Shown: positions 9,076 to 18,893 of the stretch, piece by piece
Layout of the letters: every line of letters begins with the position of its first letter
Position numbering within the stretch: the first letter of the stretch is position 1
Assembly (NCBI RefSeq): GCF_017168145.1
Contig: NZ_JADQTL010000008.1
Coordinates: 186,001-250,000 of the forward strand
Source of the DNA: Anaerovorax sp. IOR16
GTDB lineage: Bacteria > Bacillota > Clostridia > Peptostreptococcales > Anaerovoracaceae
Direction of reading: 5' to 3'
DNA: 64,000 nt
Program-made: the position numbers and the translations under genes
The notes under the pieces: generated by a model
Seen by the model: only the letters and a program-made list of their open reading frames with translations
The model's database searches: none
Told to the model about the DNA's origin: nothing

Positions 9076-9594
9076 TTGATTAACTCAGTTGAAATATATA
9101 AAAAAGTTGAACTTGTGAAACGCAAATGTGCTTCTCACAAAGTTCAACAAATTGCTAAAAGTCAGGGCATAAAAGTCTATTATGCTTCTTTTGATGATTT
9201 GCTTGGTATGTATACTTATCAATGGAAACAACGAATTATACTTTTGAATAATAACCTTGACGAACATATGCATAATATTGTTCTTGCCCATGAACTCGGT
9301 CACGATCATTTACATAGACAACTCGCTACAAGTGGATTAAAAGAATTTAATCTTTTTGATATGCGAAGCATTACAGAATACGAGGCAAACGTCTTTGCGT
9401 CCCATCTTCTTCTTGATAATGAAGAAGTTTACGAGTTAGCAATGGACGGATATAACATCGAGCAAATCGCTTGCATGCTCAATTCTCATATGAACCTGCT
9501 ACTCATTAAAATGCAGGAAATGAACCGCCTTGGATATGACTTTAGACTTTCCGATTATCCCAGAGGGGATTTTTTGAGGAAGGTTAAGATATAA
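9076..9594 (+). CDS. ImmA/IrrE-type metallopeptidase
   Basis: A 172-residue zinc peptidase with the HExxH motif in VLAHELGHDHLH (about residues 72-76) and a downstream acidic residue in EYEANVFASHLLL, typical of the ImmA/IrrE (M78) family. It starts at a TTG at 9076 with GGAGGTG five bases upstream. It follows the XRE repressor gene by 67 bp on the same strand. By analogy with ImmA of ICEBs1, it should cleave the repressor and derepress the element. It is the last gene before the convergent defence operon. Confidence 0.85.
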   Translation: MINSVEIYKKVELVKRKCASHKVQQIAKSQGIKVYYASFDDLLGMYTYQWKQRIILLNNNLDEHMHNIVLAHELGHDHLHRQLATSGLKEFNLFDMRSITEYEANVFASHLLLDNEEVYELAMDGYNIEQIACMLNSHMNLLLIKMQEMNRLGYDFRLSDYPRGDFLRKVKI

Positions 9595-9616
9595 AACTTA
9601 CAGTAATGTCTATAAT

Positions 9617-10738
9617 TTAATTTGAAGATAGAATTCGTATTAAAGCGTTTGCAATCATTTCTGCATCACCATCTTCATTGTTGGCTCCGAAAGATATGCG
9701 AATGGTACCTTTTGAATAAGCTTCCGGTACACCAATCGCTTCAATAACATGTGATACTTGTGTATTAACCGAATTACAGGCAGATCCAGTTGATACATAT
9801 ATGCCCATCAAATCTAGCCGGTGCAGAAGCATTTCACCCTCCAAGTTTTTAAATGATAGACTGATGATTCCAGGGAGACCATCCTTACAGCCGTTGCGGA
9901 GAAAATCGATATTTGCATTTGACAAGGTGTTTATCAATAAATTCTCCATCTTTTTAAGTCTTTTAGCCCTTACAGCAATATTATTGACGCATTTTTTTAA
10001 AGCAGTAGCCATTGCCACAATCGCTGCTACATTCTCAGTCCCAGCACGCATGCCAAATTCTTGAGAACCCCCATCTGCATATGGCTGTATATTTGTACCT
10101 TTTCGTATATAAAGAAAACCAATTCCCTTTGGACCATTAAACTTGTGTGCTGATGATGAAAGCATATCAACACCAAGTTCATTTACGTCAACAGTGATAT
10201 GCCCAACGGCTTGAACAGCATCTGTATGAAACAATGCGCCATTTTCGTGAGCAATATTACATAACTTCTGTATTGGTTGAATGGACCCTATCTCATTATT
10301 TGCAAGCATTATGGATACCAACTTCGTCCTATTAGAAATGTATTTTTGTAAGTTTGCTGGTTGCACGATACCTTCACTATCAACAGGAAGATATACCACG
10401 GGAAAACCCAATCGTTCTATCGCTGCACACGCATTCAAAACAGCGTGATGTTCGATTTTTGATGTGATAGTTGTTCGTGTATCACCATATACCAATGAAG
10501 TTCCTTTAACCGCCCAATTATTGCTTTCAGTTCCGCCAGAAGTGAAAAAAATCTCTTCCGGCTCCGCACCTATACATTCAGCTATAATAGCACGAGCCTG
10601 TCTTAAAGCCCTTTTCCCTGTTCTTGAAAATGAATAAGGTTGCGATGGATTACCGAAATCTTCAATCAAAAAGGGCTTCATTGCCTCAAACGCATCAATA
10701 TCCAATTTTGTTGTTGCTGCATTATCAACATAAATCAA
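9617..10738 (-). CDS. cysteine desulfurase (NifS/IscS/DndA class)
   Basis: A PLP enzyme of about 373 residues that takes sulfur from cysteine as a protein persulfide. Visible are the PLP lysine in SSAHKFNGPKG, histidines in IEHHAVL, and the catalytic cysteine in STGSACNS near the C-terminal end. I prefer the TTG start at 10738 (protein start MIYVDNAATT), because GAGGTG precedes it by six bases; the longer GTG frame to 10747 overlaps that site. It is the last gene of the BREX-type operon. Sulfur for BrxP is the obvious role, as DndA serves DndC in DNA phosphorothioation. That link is inference from context. Confidence 0.9.
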   Translation of the reverse strand: MIYVDNAATTKLDIDAFEAMKPFLIEDFGNPSQPYSFSRTGKRALRQARAIIAECIGAEPEEIFFTSGGTESNNWAVKGTSLVYGDTRTTITSKIEHHAVLNACAAIERLGFPVVYLPVDSEGIVQPANLQKYISNRTKLVSIMLANNEIGSIQPIQKLCNIAHENGALFHTDAVQAVGHITVDVNELGVDMLSSSAHKFNGPKGIGFLYIRKGTNIQPYADGGSQEFGMRAGTENVAAIVAMATALKKCVNNIAVRAKRLKKMENLLINTLSNANIDFLRNGCKDGLPGIISLSFKNLEGEMLLHRLDLMGIYVSTGSACNSVNTQVSHVIEAIGVPEAYSKGTIRISFGANNEDGDAEMIANALIRILSSN

Positions 10739-10755
10739 TGTTTTCACCTCAACTC

Positions 10756-10953
10756 TTATTGGAATAAAATACAGCCTTCTTCTTTAAATTCCTCAATTTT
10801 TTCAAGAATTTCCTCAACGGTTGTATCCAAATACCCAGCAAGGCAGTCAGTGCAATAGAAGGTCGAAACCTCAGTGCCAAGCATTTTTTTGTTTATTCCA
10901 ATTGTATTCTTATCTAAGTCTTTCTTTCCACAAGATACACATTCAATCTTCAT
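10756..10953 (-). CDS. 65-aa zinc-ribbon protein of the BREX operon
   Basis: A small protein with two metal-binding pairs, CVSCGKKD at the start and YCTDCLAG near residue 33, followed by an acidic helix. The start is the ATG at 10953, which overlaps the end of brxL by 11 bases, so it is translationally coupled. The next gene is the cysteine desulfurase. I do not recognise a named family. A zinc or iron protein beside a desulfurase could be a sulfur carrier or an adaptor between the sulfur and DNA steps, which is speculation. Confidence 0.75.
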   Translation of the reverse strand: MKIECVSCGKKDLDKNTIGINKKMLGTEVSTFYCTDCLAGYLDTTVEEILEKIEEFKEEGCILFQ

Positions 10954-12388
10954 TATTAATCTTCCTCACTGAAAATGCTGGTATATCCTTACCCTTAAAT
11001 TCAATATCCAAGATACCCAACTGTTTTTTAATAATTTGTCTCATTTTAGCAGCAGGACGAAGACAATATAATTGAAACTCTCTAATATCAACATCATTCA
11101 CAGAACGAACATGAGGAAATAGAAGTTTTAAATAAGCAGTAGTAATTCGTTTTACAGCCTCAGTATCTCGGGTATCCGCGTGATCAGGAACTTCAATAAG
11201 CTGGTCTACAATTGCACGGTAACTTGCATCTTCACGAAGAAGGTGAAGAATTGTGCAGAAGTATTCTGAATTTAATGCCCATCCAGAAATCTTCAAATCA
11301 TCATGCATACGAGGAATATCCCATCCTTTTATAAAACCATGGAAACGGTCAATTAAAGCACTTTCATGGAATGCATTAGGCAGTTCTGTGAACATACTCT
11401 TATACTCATCCATGTTATCTTTACTAATATTCCCCAACAAGACGATACCAGAATCGGCAGTGCCTTCATAGTTTCCAACAGTAAAAACACCAGATTCCAT
11501 ATATCCTTTCATAGCTGCTCGCATTTCGTCAATATCGGTGAAAGATATGGTTTGTACCTCATCAAGTGCAATGAAATCATTTCCGCATACAAGTCCCGGT
11601 GCTCTTTTGCTAATGTCGTAGAACATTTTTGCACGGGACATAACACCACCGGATGATAGCCATCCATATTTGCTTACTCGTCCGAAAAGATATGACTTAC
11701 CAGTACCCTTTGGAGCAAGTTCAATAAGGTTAATACGTTTCTCTACAAAAGGTAACATACGAGTAAGCATCGTGAGTTTCTGATGTTCATCTGCATAACC
11801 ATCTGCGTTATAGTCAATAGCGCCAAGAATCACATCAACCCACTCTTTGGTAGTAAATTCAGCACGAGCATCTTTAAAGTAATCAAGATCAATCGAATAT
11901 GGACAGAAATCAGTAAAACTTGTCAGTTTAATACGACCTGGCAACTTCAGATCTTCGTCTGGCAGACGATATCCAAGTTCTACAACGCCCCAGATTTCCT
12001 TTCCTTTAACCAGCTCATCCTTGCATTCATACCAAACATCTGGTTCGATGATAGTCTCTTTATTTGTCAAACCAAAATCAGGTAGAGCGAATGAAATTTC
12101 TTGTGTCTTGATATTAATATCAACAGAAATTTTTGTAAGGAATTTCACACGCTCATTTTCTACAATGATACGGTTTTTAATACTTATCCATTCATCTTTT
12201 TTAGGAAGATACTGATGAATAAAATCCGAAACTTCTTCTATATCGAAGTTTCCCTCGTCATCCTCAAATTGCTTTAAAAGCCAGTCTCTTAAAAAAGATG
12301 GAAGACTAAGAGCAGAAAAGAAATTACTTTTTTTTAGGTCTTTATAAACAACCATTTCATCAAAGCACTCTCTAAGTTTCTCAATCAT
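10943..12388 (-). CDS. brxL: BrxL, BREX AAA+ (Lon-like) protein, short form
   Basis: A 481-residue protein matching the N-terminal and AAA+ parts of BrxL. The Walker A motif is APKGTGKS (about 225-232), Walker B is in DFIALDEVQT (about 273-282), and an arginine-containing segment ALIDRFHGF lies near 365. BrxL of other BREX types is near 680 residues and ends in a Lon-protease-like domain; this protein stops about 100 residues after the ATPase core, so that domain seems absent. It is essential for phage exclusion in studied BREX types. The ATG at 12388 has AAGGAGG upstream. Gene order and coupling place it in the operon. Confidence 0.87.
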   Translation of the reverse strand: MIEKLRECFDEMVVYKDLKKSNFFSALSLPSFLRDWLLKQFEDDEGNFDIEEVSDFIHQYLPKKDEWISIKNRIIVENERVKFLTKISVDINIKTQEISFALPDFGLTNKETIIEPDVWYECKDELVKGKEIWGVVELGYRLPDEDLKLPGRIKLTSFTDFCPYSIDLDYFKDARAEFTTKEWVDVILGAIDYNADGYADEHQKLTMLTRMLPFVEKRINLIELAPKGTGKSYLFGRVSKYGWLSSGGVMSRAKMFYDISKRAPGLVCGNDFIALDEVQTISFTDIDEMRAAMKGYMESGVFTVGNYEGTADSGIVLLGNISKDNMDEYKSMFTELPNAFHESALIDRFHGFIKGWDIPRMHDDLKISGWALNSEYFCTILHLLREDASYRAIVDQLIEVPDHADTRDTEAVKRITTAYLKLLFPHVRSVNDVDIREFQLYCLRPAAKMRQIIKKQLGILDIEFKGKDIPAFSVRKINNED

Positions 12389-12400
12389 AGCACAACCTCC

Positions 12401-13993
12401 TTACAGTAATTTGTTTTCCTTGAAGCCTTCCTTCTGAGCAGTAAACTTTAAATCAGATGCCACCTTGTTATTATTAGAGTACACATCTACCGTATACTCT
12501 CCAATCTTCCTTAAGTCAGGAAGATTTACAATAAATAACTGTCCATCTGTGGTTTCAACCTCATAATCTTTACCAGCAACAGAAACTCTGATATTGCTGA
12601 GTTTTATTTTAGAAAATATCTTGATAGTGGCATTCTTTTTCATTGTACTGAATTCAATAGAAGGAGTAATTATTTGGATTTCTATTTTCTTGGTGCTATA
12701 AGTAATTTCAATAATTGGAACAGTAACCTCTTCAAGTGTAGCACCGCCATGAACTTCAACATTAGCTTTTCTACTTCCCTTAAAACGGTCATAATTTGCT
12801 AATACCCAAAAATCATTCTCTTCTGTAGCACAGGTAGGACGTTCGTTAATTTCATTTTTAGGACAACATCTACCGGAATGTTCCCCTTTGGTTGCCATTT
12901 CCCACTTATTTTCTTTTTGGCTTATTACAGACAATCTACTTGCACCATGATCTGAAATCATAACTGCTCTTGAGCATTCTCCCTTTACAAGCTTTATTTT
13001 AATTTTTTCTAATATACTATCAATTATTTCTAGTTCACGAATAATATGGATAGGTAAGGTTGTCAAGCGATAATCATAATCATCCTGCCCATGATGCTTT
13101 ATTTCATCTAAAGCTTTTATGCCACTTCTATCAGGAACCAATAAAGCGCCGGCATTCTCAAACACTTCAATAAATTCTTTATTACAGGAAGTTATTGATG
13201 GTAATTCGCATCTGCAAACGGTAACGTATGCCAATAGTTCCTTTTGACGGCATTTCTCCATTATAAAGCCAAGAAATTCTGCACCCATTGCATCGATAAA
13301 ATACAGGTGGGTATCTTTCTTATTAATAGCTTCAATTTTTTCACTTCTTGCAGGTAGCAACAGATTGTATTCACGTTTTTCAGCCTGTTCTTCAACCAAA
13401 GCTTCAAATTCAGGAAAGACCTTATTAATGACTTTTTCAAACTTATAGGTTTGAAAATAGTTGTTAAGCAGCTCATTCTTGAAACTGAATGGTTGCAAAT
13501 AAGCATAAAGGTCAGGATATATATTCTTCAACACACTGATAATCTCATCCTGTGTGAATTCTAATGCGTAAGCATCTAAGATTTCAAATATCATGACTTG
13601 TTCGTCTTTAGTGCTATCCGTTAAATAATAAAGAGCATATTTTTCTTTACTATTTACCATAGCGCAGTAGTCAAGGACCTCGTTGTGGGGGTTACCAAAT
13701 GCTAACAGTAATAATTTACGCTCGTGATATTTACTCCAAAAAGTCTTATCGCTCCATTCTAAAGAAAGAATGCTTCTAAAAATACATCGTATTAAGCTAT
13801 CTACAGATATGGCTTCTTTCGCAGCAGTATTGAGACACCAGTTCTTTTTAGCTCCAAAAAGTTTTAGAGCAATAAAATATAACCACTTTTTCTTTTCATC
13901 AAAAATCTGCCAGTTACTTGCCACAAGTTCCAAAGTGGAGTATCCACCAAATATTTGCATAAAATAAGATTCCCAAGAAGAATACTTTGACAA
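12401..13993 (-). CDS. pglZ: PglZ, BREX alkaline-phosphatase-like protein
   Basis: A 530-residue PglZ-domain protein. The metal-binding core is seen as LYFIDAMGAEF (about 228-238), PSITSCNKEF, VMISDHGASRL (about 345) and EVHGGATLEEVTVPII (about 420-435), followed by a beta-rich tail. PglZ is a core BREX component of the alkaline phosphatase superfamily. It is shorter at the N-terminus than PglZ of type 1 (about 850 residues). The start is a TTG only six bases after the previous stop, with a weak binding site, so translation is probably coupled to the 229-aa gene. Confidence 0.88.
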   Translation of the reverse strand: MSKYSSWESYFMQIFGGYSTLELVASNWQIFDEKKKWLYFIALKLFGAKKNWCLNTAAKEAISVDSLIRCIFRSILSLEWSDKTFWSKYHERKLLLLAFGNPHNEVLDYCAMVNSKEKYALYYLTDSTKDEQVMIFEILDAYALEFTQDEIISVLKNIYPDLYAYLQPFSFKNELLNNYFQTYKFEKVINKVFPEFEALVEEQAEKREYNLLLPARSEKIEAINKKDTHLYFIDAMGAEFLGFIMEKCRQKELLAYVTVCRCELPSITSCNKEFIEVFENAGALLVPDRSGIKALDEIKHHGQDDYDYRLTTLPIHIIRELEIIDSILEKIKIKLVKGECSRAVMISDHGASRLSVISQKENKWEMATKGEHSGRCCPKNEINERPTCATEENDFWVLANYDRFKGSRKANVEVHGGATLEEVTVPIIEITYSTKKIEIQIITPSIEFSTMKKNATIKIFSKIKLSNIRVSVAGKDYEVETTDGQLFIVNLPDLRKIGEYTVDVYSNNNKVASDLKFTAQKEGFKENKLL

Positions 13994-13998
13994 TTCAC

Positions 13999-14688
13999 TT
14001 AAAGCATACGACCATTGTTTTCTGTACCGTAGTCAATACTTAACTGATTAGTATGTGGATCCATAGTGCAAAGCACATCAAATGCTCCATTTTGCTCTGA
14101 AATATGATACAAAGCGGATGAATATGATGATTTATTCTTACGAGTCTTTATATATACAACATTTATTGGCATTTCTTCAATAGCACTAGCTGCGTTTTGT
14201 ATTCCGTCAATTACAGTTCCATTTTGCGGAGCTGGCATTTCAGGTGAAAAAAACACCAAGCGTGGCTTTTTCGACTTTTCACCATCCACGCTATATATAA
14301 TTCTATCAAAGCGAACATCTGAAGTGGTGAGATATTTTTCGCACTGATAGCATAATACTACAATTCGGCATGAAGTCGTTGTAAGATGAATCAATTTAGA
14401 TAGCTGATTTTTTAATTCATATTCACCCATCAACATTAAGTGAGTTGTAAATCCTGTTAGGAATACAACTCCTTCCATATGGCGTAAGCCATTAAGCAAA
14501 GAATCCATGCTTGGATTCTCATCCTCTTTGCAATAATCCTGAACCTGTTTAAATTTATTACTACCAACATGGAAATGTTGCTTTATTTGAGCAAGGTCAT
14601 TAATATTCTGTACATTTACAAAACGAGGCTGTGTGTCAGTAGAACGCAAATATCTATCAATTCTTTTTATACATTCTTCAAGCTTCAT
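13999..14688 (-). CDS. unknown BREX-operon protein between BrxC and PglZ
   Basis: A 229-residue protein I cannot name. It has an alternating helix/strand pattern (VVFLTGFTTHLML, CRIVVLCYQCEKYL, PRLVFFSPEMP) like a degenerate RecA or Rossmann fold, without a Walker A lysine. It sits 5 bp before pglZ and 11 bp after brxC, with AAGGAGG before its ATG. Two ideas fit: a BrxF-like BREX ATPase relative, or the N-terminal part of PglZ encoded separately. The combined length with PglZ (759 aa) is close to full-length PglZ of other types. Confidence 0.7.
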   Translation of the reverse strand: MKLEECIKRIDRYLRSTDTQPRFVNVQNINDLAQIKQHFHVGSNKFKQVQDYCKEDENPSMDSLLNGLRHMEGVVFLTGFTTHLMLMGEYELKNQLSKLIHLTTTSCRIVVLCYQCEKYLTTSDVRFDRIIYSVDGEKSKKPRLVFFSPEMPAPQNGTVIDGIQNAASAIEEMPINVVYIKTRKNKSSYSSALYHISEQNGAFDVLCTMDPHTNQLSIDYGTENNGRML

Positions 14689-14699
14689 TCTATGCCTCC

Positions 14700-17600
14700 T
14701 TAATTATCCTTGATAATTTCCATGCCCACAATCATATTATCACGGATAAGGTCTTTTAAATAGCGCTTCACATCAGCAACATCCATACCATCAATCTTTT
14801 CTAATGCTCTATCACAACCACACTGGTTATACTTAAATTCTGCCATCTGACGTAGCTGCTTATCAATTTCAGGAAGACCGAACCAATCATAGGGTTCCGG
14901 TGTCATAACGTCACGCAGATGACTTCTTACTTCATCTACATCATCTAACATAATAGCGTAGGACTTGATAATAGATGCATGAAATGATTTATCACGTTCT
15001 TCTTTGCTACCGAGTCTATCAAAGAAATCTGCGTGTTCAAAGAATTCCATTGTCTTCTCAATAGAACTCTTGTCAGACTGTTTTTTGCTTACAGTTGCAA
15101 ATGCCATCTTTGCCATTTGAACATCTTTATCATTTACCATGCAAAGAATTGGAGTAAGGTATTGTTTAGACCAAGCACGAGGATTATCTGTGCCTGTTTT
15201 TTCTTTCCAAAACTTCTTCAGTTTCGCAGAGCCTTGTTCACTAACAAATTTCTCTACTGTAGCTTGTACAGTATTTTGATAATTTGACTTTTCAGCAGTG
15301 AACATACCTGAAGGTATCATCATAAAAATTTCTCGTACCTCATCATCTGAAAACTGATTCAAAATAAAAGTGCATGCCTTTTTAAAGATTTCAGTCTGAT
15401 TATTATAAAACGCATTAAATGTAGCACCGTTTGTATTAATTTGTTCTAAAAATTTCTGCCTCTGTGAATCAAGCAACTGACCAGATTTCTTCATGTTATA
15501 TAGTAGTTCCATGAAGTCAGAAAGATCGTCCCAGTTGTTTTTTGCGTATAAGTAAGATATACGAATAAGGTTACAACGGTCGCGCCACTCACGGATTGTT
15601 GCATCAAAAGCGATATTCTTAGGCAGAACCTTGTTGCTCGCTACAATAATCTGATATTCTAAAATTACTTCTGATATTTTCTGATTAGCCGTGTCAGTAT
15701 TCCATACCCAGTTAGCTGCATCCGCATCAAATTTCTTTTTTAGGCGATTGATATATTGACCACCATCGCCAATTTCATCTGCCAAAGAAATTAAAGTACC
15801 ACCATTAAAAGTATGTAAATAAGCAACCATACCTTCCGTACATTTCTCTTTAGAAATGAGAGATGCCATATCCTCAACAATTCCAATATTTTCAATACAC
15901 AATTTACCGATTTCTAATGCGATATCGCTGTCTGTTTTAGATGCACCAAAATTGCTGTTGTTTGCAATACCGCTGTAATTATCAATTAATTCTGCAACCT
16001 TCTGTTTGTCTTCTTTAAGAGAAACCGTGTCAAGGATAGACTTCAAGCACCAAATTGGGAATGAAAGTTCTTTCATCTTCTGTCGAATACGTTCTCTGGT
16101 CTGCACAATTGATGTACAGAGGTTTAAAGGAATATCAAAAATCTTAGAGGAAGCCTCATTAAAAGCTTTTTCTTCAGCAGTCATAATCACAATGTATTTA
16201 TCCTTGTAACGAGGGATAGTAGTCATATTGTGCTTAATAATTTCTGCAATCATTTCTTTCAGTTTAGCAACAGACATACTATCATTAATAATGTCATCAC
16301 GATAACTGTAAGTATCGTCAGTATACTCTTTTAAAATAAATCCCATCACAAAAGCCGTAAGGTTACAAGGCATAAAACCATAAGGTTCAGCCTTAAGAAC
16401 ATCATAAATCTGAGCAATAGAAATCCTGCCATCTTTTTTAAATGCTTTTGCTATAGCGTCTTCTACATGTTGTTTAATTTTAGAAATATGTAAATAAGGC
16501 TTATTAATCCAATACTGCTTATCATCCCATAAATCTTTACCAATATAATCGATACAACAGCTATATTGTCCATACTTTTGTGAAACGTCAGTTCCAAGCT
16601 CTACACCTTTAGCCAACTGATTAGAAATCCACATAGTTTCTGTTACCTGTTTACCTGTTTCAAGACCATCAGGATAAAGCTTTCTGTTTATTGCAGACAA
16701 TTCGTTATATAAAAGGTCGAGTGTAGTTGCTCTTTGTCCCATAGGCTTATCAGTTGTGTAAACCACAAATTCTCCGCTGGTAATTTTGTTTCTCCATTTT
16801 TTCAAGACTTCCTTGGCATTTGCTTCGTACTGAGCAGCCAAACCCCTGTCCTGCTTGAGATTAACAACAGAATTAGCCATTGACTCTACATACTGCTCCA
16901 TAATATCATTGCCAATAGGAGTAATAGAAGCATCAATGAACACCATGTTATAGCTTCCATCCTTGATGGCTTCTTGAATATATTTTCCAATAGTTGCACT
17001 CTCAGATTCATTCTTTGCAAATGCAACCACAGCAATAATTTTGTTACCAAAGGAATCTTCCTGATTGCGTAATAAATTAATAGTAGACCTGAAATCACTT
17101 ACTGCAACATATTTCACAACATAACGAAGGCGGAGGGCACCACTCAGTGCAATTGCAGAAGAAATATCTCCCTCGTTTATGAGAGCAGAAGTTGACTTCT
17201 TACGCTGTTCATCTTTCTGTTTATCAAGTTCTACCGTATTACCTACATTAATCAATGCAGAATACTGAACTTTGCCACCGCTCATTTGCTTTTTGAAAAG
17301 GACATCAGGAATCAGACTGTCAGCAATACGTGCAGCCTCATCGTTTTCAAAATCAGATCCTTCAAATGCATAGTTTACATTTTTTTCGTTTGGAACAAAG
17401 AGTTCAACAGTATCACCTGTTTTCTGAGAGATTGCCTGAAGAAGAAGAACTGTTTTCAGAACTCGCTTTTCATCTTTACCAAGATTCTTATTAGTGGCGA
17501 AAGAGTAACAGTCCAAAATCGTACGAATATCATGCGACAGATACTCTTTGCCTTTTTCATAGAAAAAGTCCCACAACATATCAATCGTAAGTAAAGGATT

Positions 17601-18881
17601 TTCATCGAAAGGACCACAATTATCAATAAACCATTGAAAACCCTTAATTTCATCGCCACGATCATTTTTGATAAAATCAAACATACTACGTTGATTTGAA
17701 TCAAAAGCAGAGGAGATATGCTTTAAAAGCAATGCAGTATACGGATGAATAGGAAGAATATTCTTCAATTCATCATCAGAAATTCGCGCTTTATTTTTAA
17801 CAAGTTGTCTTGAATCGTGAGTTCTTTCATAAAGTTCATCAGAAGTATCTTTCCAGTCCGCTTGTACCTGTGTGTCCTCATTCTTTTCCATTGCTGCACC
17901 CATTAACCGAAACGCCATATTTTCAGGTAATTCAATATTACAAATAGGGCTAATAAAGCGGCCGAGGATTTTCTTCCAGTCATTGTCTTTTGGATCGAAG
18001 ATATGCATTACATTATGGGTTACCACAATTAAATAAAACGGATCGCTACCGCTAATATCTGCGATTTTCTGGAAACCAGTCAAGGCTCTCATATTATTTC
18101 TGAAGTATTCAGTGAATTCATCCCAAATAAACACTATTGCTTTCAGGTTGTTTTCTTTTATGACAGCCTTAATCCATTCCACGAGGCCATCTATATCAAG
18201 CATCAGTGCTTTGAACTGCTTTTCATCACCGACTTTCATGATTTTGCCCATAAGTTCCTGCAGACTGTCTCCAGTATATGTATTCAGTTTCTCAACAATT
18301 GCATCTACATCATCGCCAGCAAAGAGGTCAGCATAGTCCGATTTTATAAGTTCATTAAAGGCATTTTTAGCCCAAGGCTCAGATAACCACTTAACAGTAG
18401 CATCTTTCAGTGTTGCCTGTGCATTGCTCTTAATACCTGCCTCTTTAAGTGCATTGACGATACTATCCTGCATTGCAGAAACAAGGTTGCTATCGCTACG
18501 AATGCTAGAAGAACCGTAACGATGAACAGTCAGGATTTTTTGTTCGCCACTTTTCAGTTGATGAAACTGATTAAACAAGTCATTAGTCAATTGGTCTTTA
18601 TATTTATCAAAATATTCACGAGTATCTTTCTCAGAGGCATCCAGCAATTTCTTTAGCGTAAGAACTGCGTGAGATTTACCTGTACCATATGCACCTTCCA
18701 CCCAAATAGAAACCCTCTGCTTTCTGGAGATAACACTAATAGTATCTTTCAAGAGTTTTACAAATGTCTGATGTGGGTAAAAAGTTTTCCAAAGGTCTGG
18801 TCTGTCATTTATGATTGCTTCATTAACCTGTGGAAAATATTCCGGGTTAATATCAAAATAGTCGCGATACTTATCTAACAT
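14700..18881 (-). CDS. brxC: BrxC/PglY, BREX P-loop ATPase
   Basis: A 1393-residue ATPase. The Walker A motif is EGAYGTGKSH (about 62-71) and Walker B is AIVFIWDEFTEYF (about 245-257), followed by VVTHNVMHIF as sensor region. A long helical C-terminal part follows, of the size expected for BrxC/PglY (about 1200-1400). BrxC is one of the two genes common to nearly all BREX systems. It is intact, with AGGAGG before its ATG, 12 bp after brxP. It is thought to act on DNA together with PglZ, but its exact activity is not settled. Confidence 0.92.
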   Translation of the reverse strand: MLDKYRDYFDINPEYFPQVNEAIINDRPDLWKTFYPHQTFVKLLKDTISVISRKQRVSIWVEGAYGTGKSHAVLTLKKLLDASEKDTREYFDKYKDQLTNDLFNQFHQLKSGEQKILTVHRYGSSSIRSDSNLVSAMQDSIVNALKEAGIKSNAQATLKDATVKWLSEPWAKNAFNELIKSDYADLFAGDDVDAIVEKLNTYTGDSLQELMGKIMKVGDEKQFKALMLDIDGLVEWIKAVIKENNLKAIVFIWDEFTEYFRNNMRALTGFQKIADISGSDPFYLIVVTHNVMHIFDPKDNDWKKILGRFISPICNIELPENMAFRLMGAAMEKNEDTQVQADWKDTSDELYERTHDSRQLVKNKARISDDELKNILPIHPYTALLLKHISSAFDSNQRSMFDFIKNDRGDEIKGFQWFIDNCGPFDENPLLTIDMLWDFFYEKGKEYLSHDIRTILDCYSFATNKNLGKDEKRVLKTVLLLQAISQKTGDTVELFVPNEKNVNYAFEGSDFENDEAARIADSLIPDVLFKKQMSGGKVQYSALINVGNTVELDKQKDEQRKKSTSALINEGDISSAIALSGALRLRYVVKYVAVSDFRSTINLLRNQEDSFGNKIIAVVAFAKNESESATIGKYIQEAIKDGSYNMVFIDASITPIGNDIMEQYVESMANSVVNLKQDRGLAAQYEANAKEVLKKWRNKITSGEFVVYTTDKPMGQRATTLDLLYNELSAINRKLYPDGLETGKQVTETMWISNQLAKGVELGTDVSQKYGQYSCCIDYIGKDLWDDKQYWINKPYLHISKIKQHVEDAIAKAFKKDGRISIAQIYDVLKAEPYGFMPCNLTAFVMGFILKEYTDDTYSYRDDIINDSMSVAKLKEMIAEIIKHNMTTIPRYKDKYIVIMTAEEKAFNEASSKIFDIPLNLCTSIVQTRERIRQKMKELSFPIWCLKSILDTVSLKEDKQKVAELIDNYSGIANNSNFGASKTDSDIALEIGKLCIENIGIVEDMASLISKEKCTEGMVAYLHTFNGGTLISLADEIGDGGQYINRLKKKFDADAANWVWNTDTANQKISEVILEYQIIVASNKVLPKNIAFDATIREWRDRCNLIRISYLYAKNNWDDLSDFMELLYNMKKSGQLLDSQRQKFLEQINTNGATFNAFYNNQTEIFKKACTFILNQFSDDEVREIFMMIPSGMFTAEKSNYQNTVQATVEKFVSEQGSAKLKKFWKEKTGTDNPRAWSKQYLTPILCMVNDKDVQMAKMAFATVSKKQSDKSSIEKTMEFFEHADFFDRLGSKEERDKSFHASIIKSYAIMLDDVDEVRSHLRDVMTPEPYDWFGLPEIDKQLRQMAEFKYNQCGCDRALEKIDGMDVADVKRYLKDLIRDNMIVGMEIIKDN

Positions 18882-18893
18882 AACTCATCCTCC

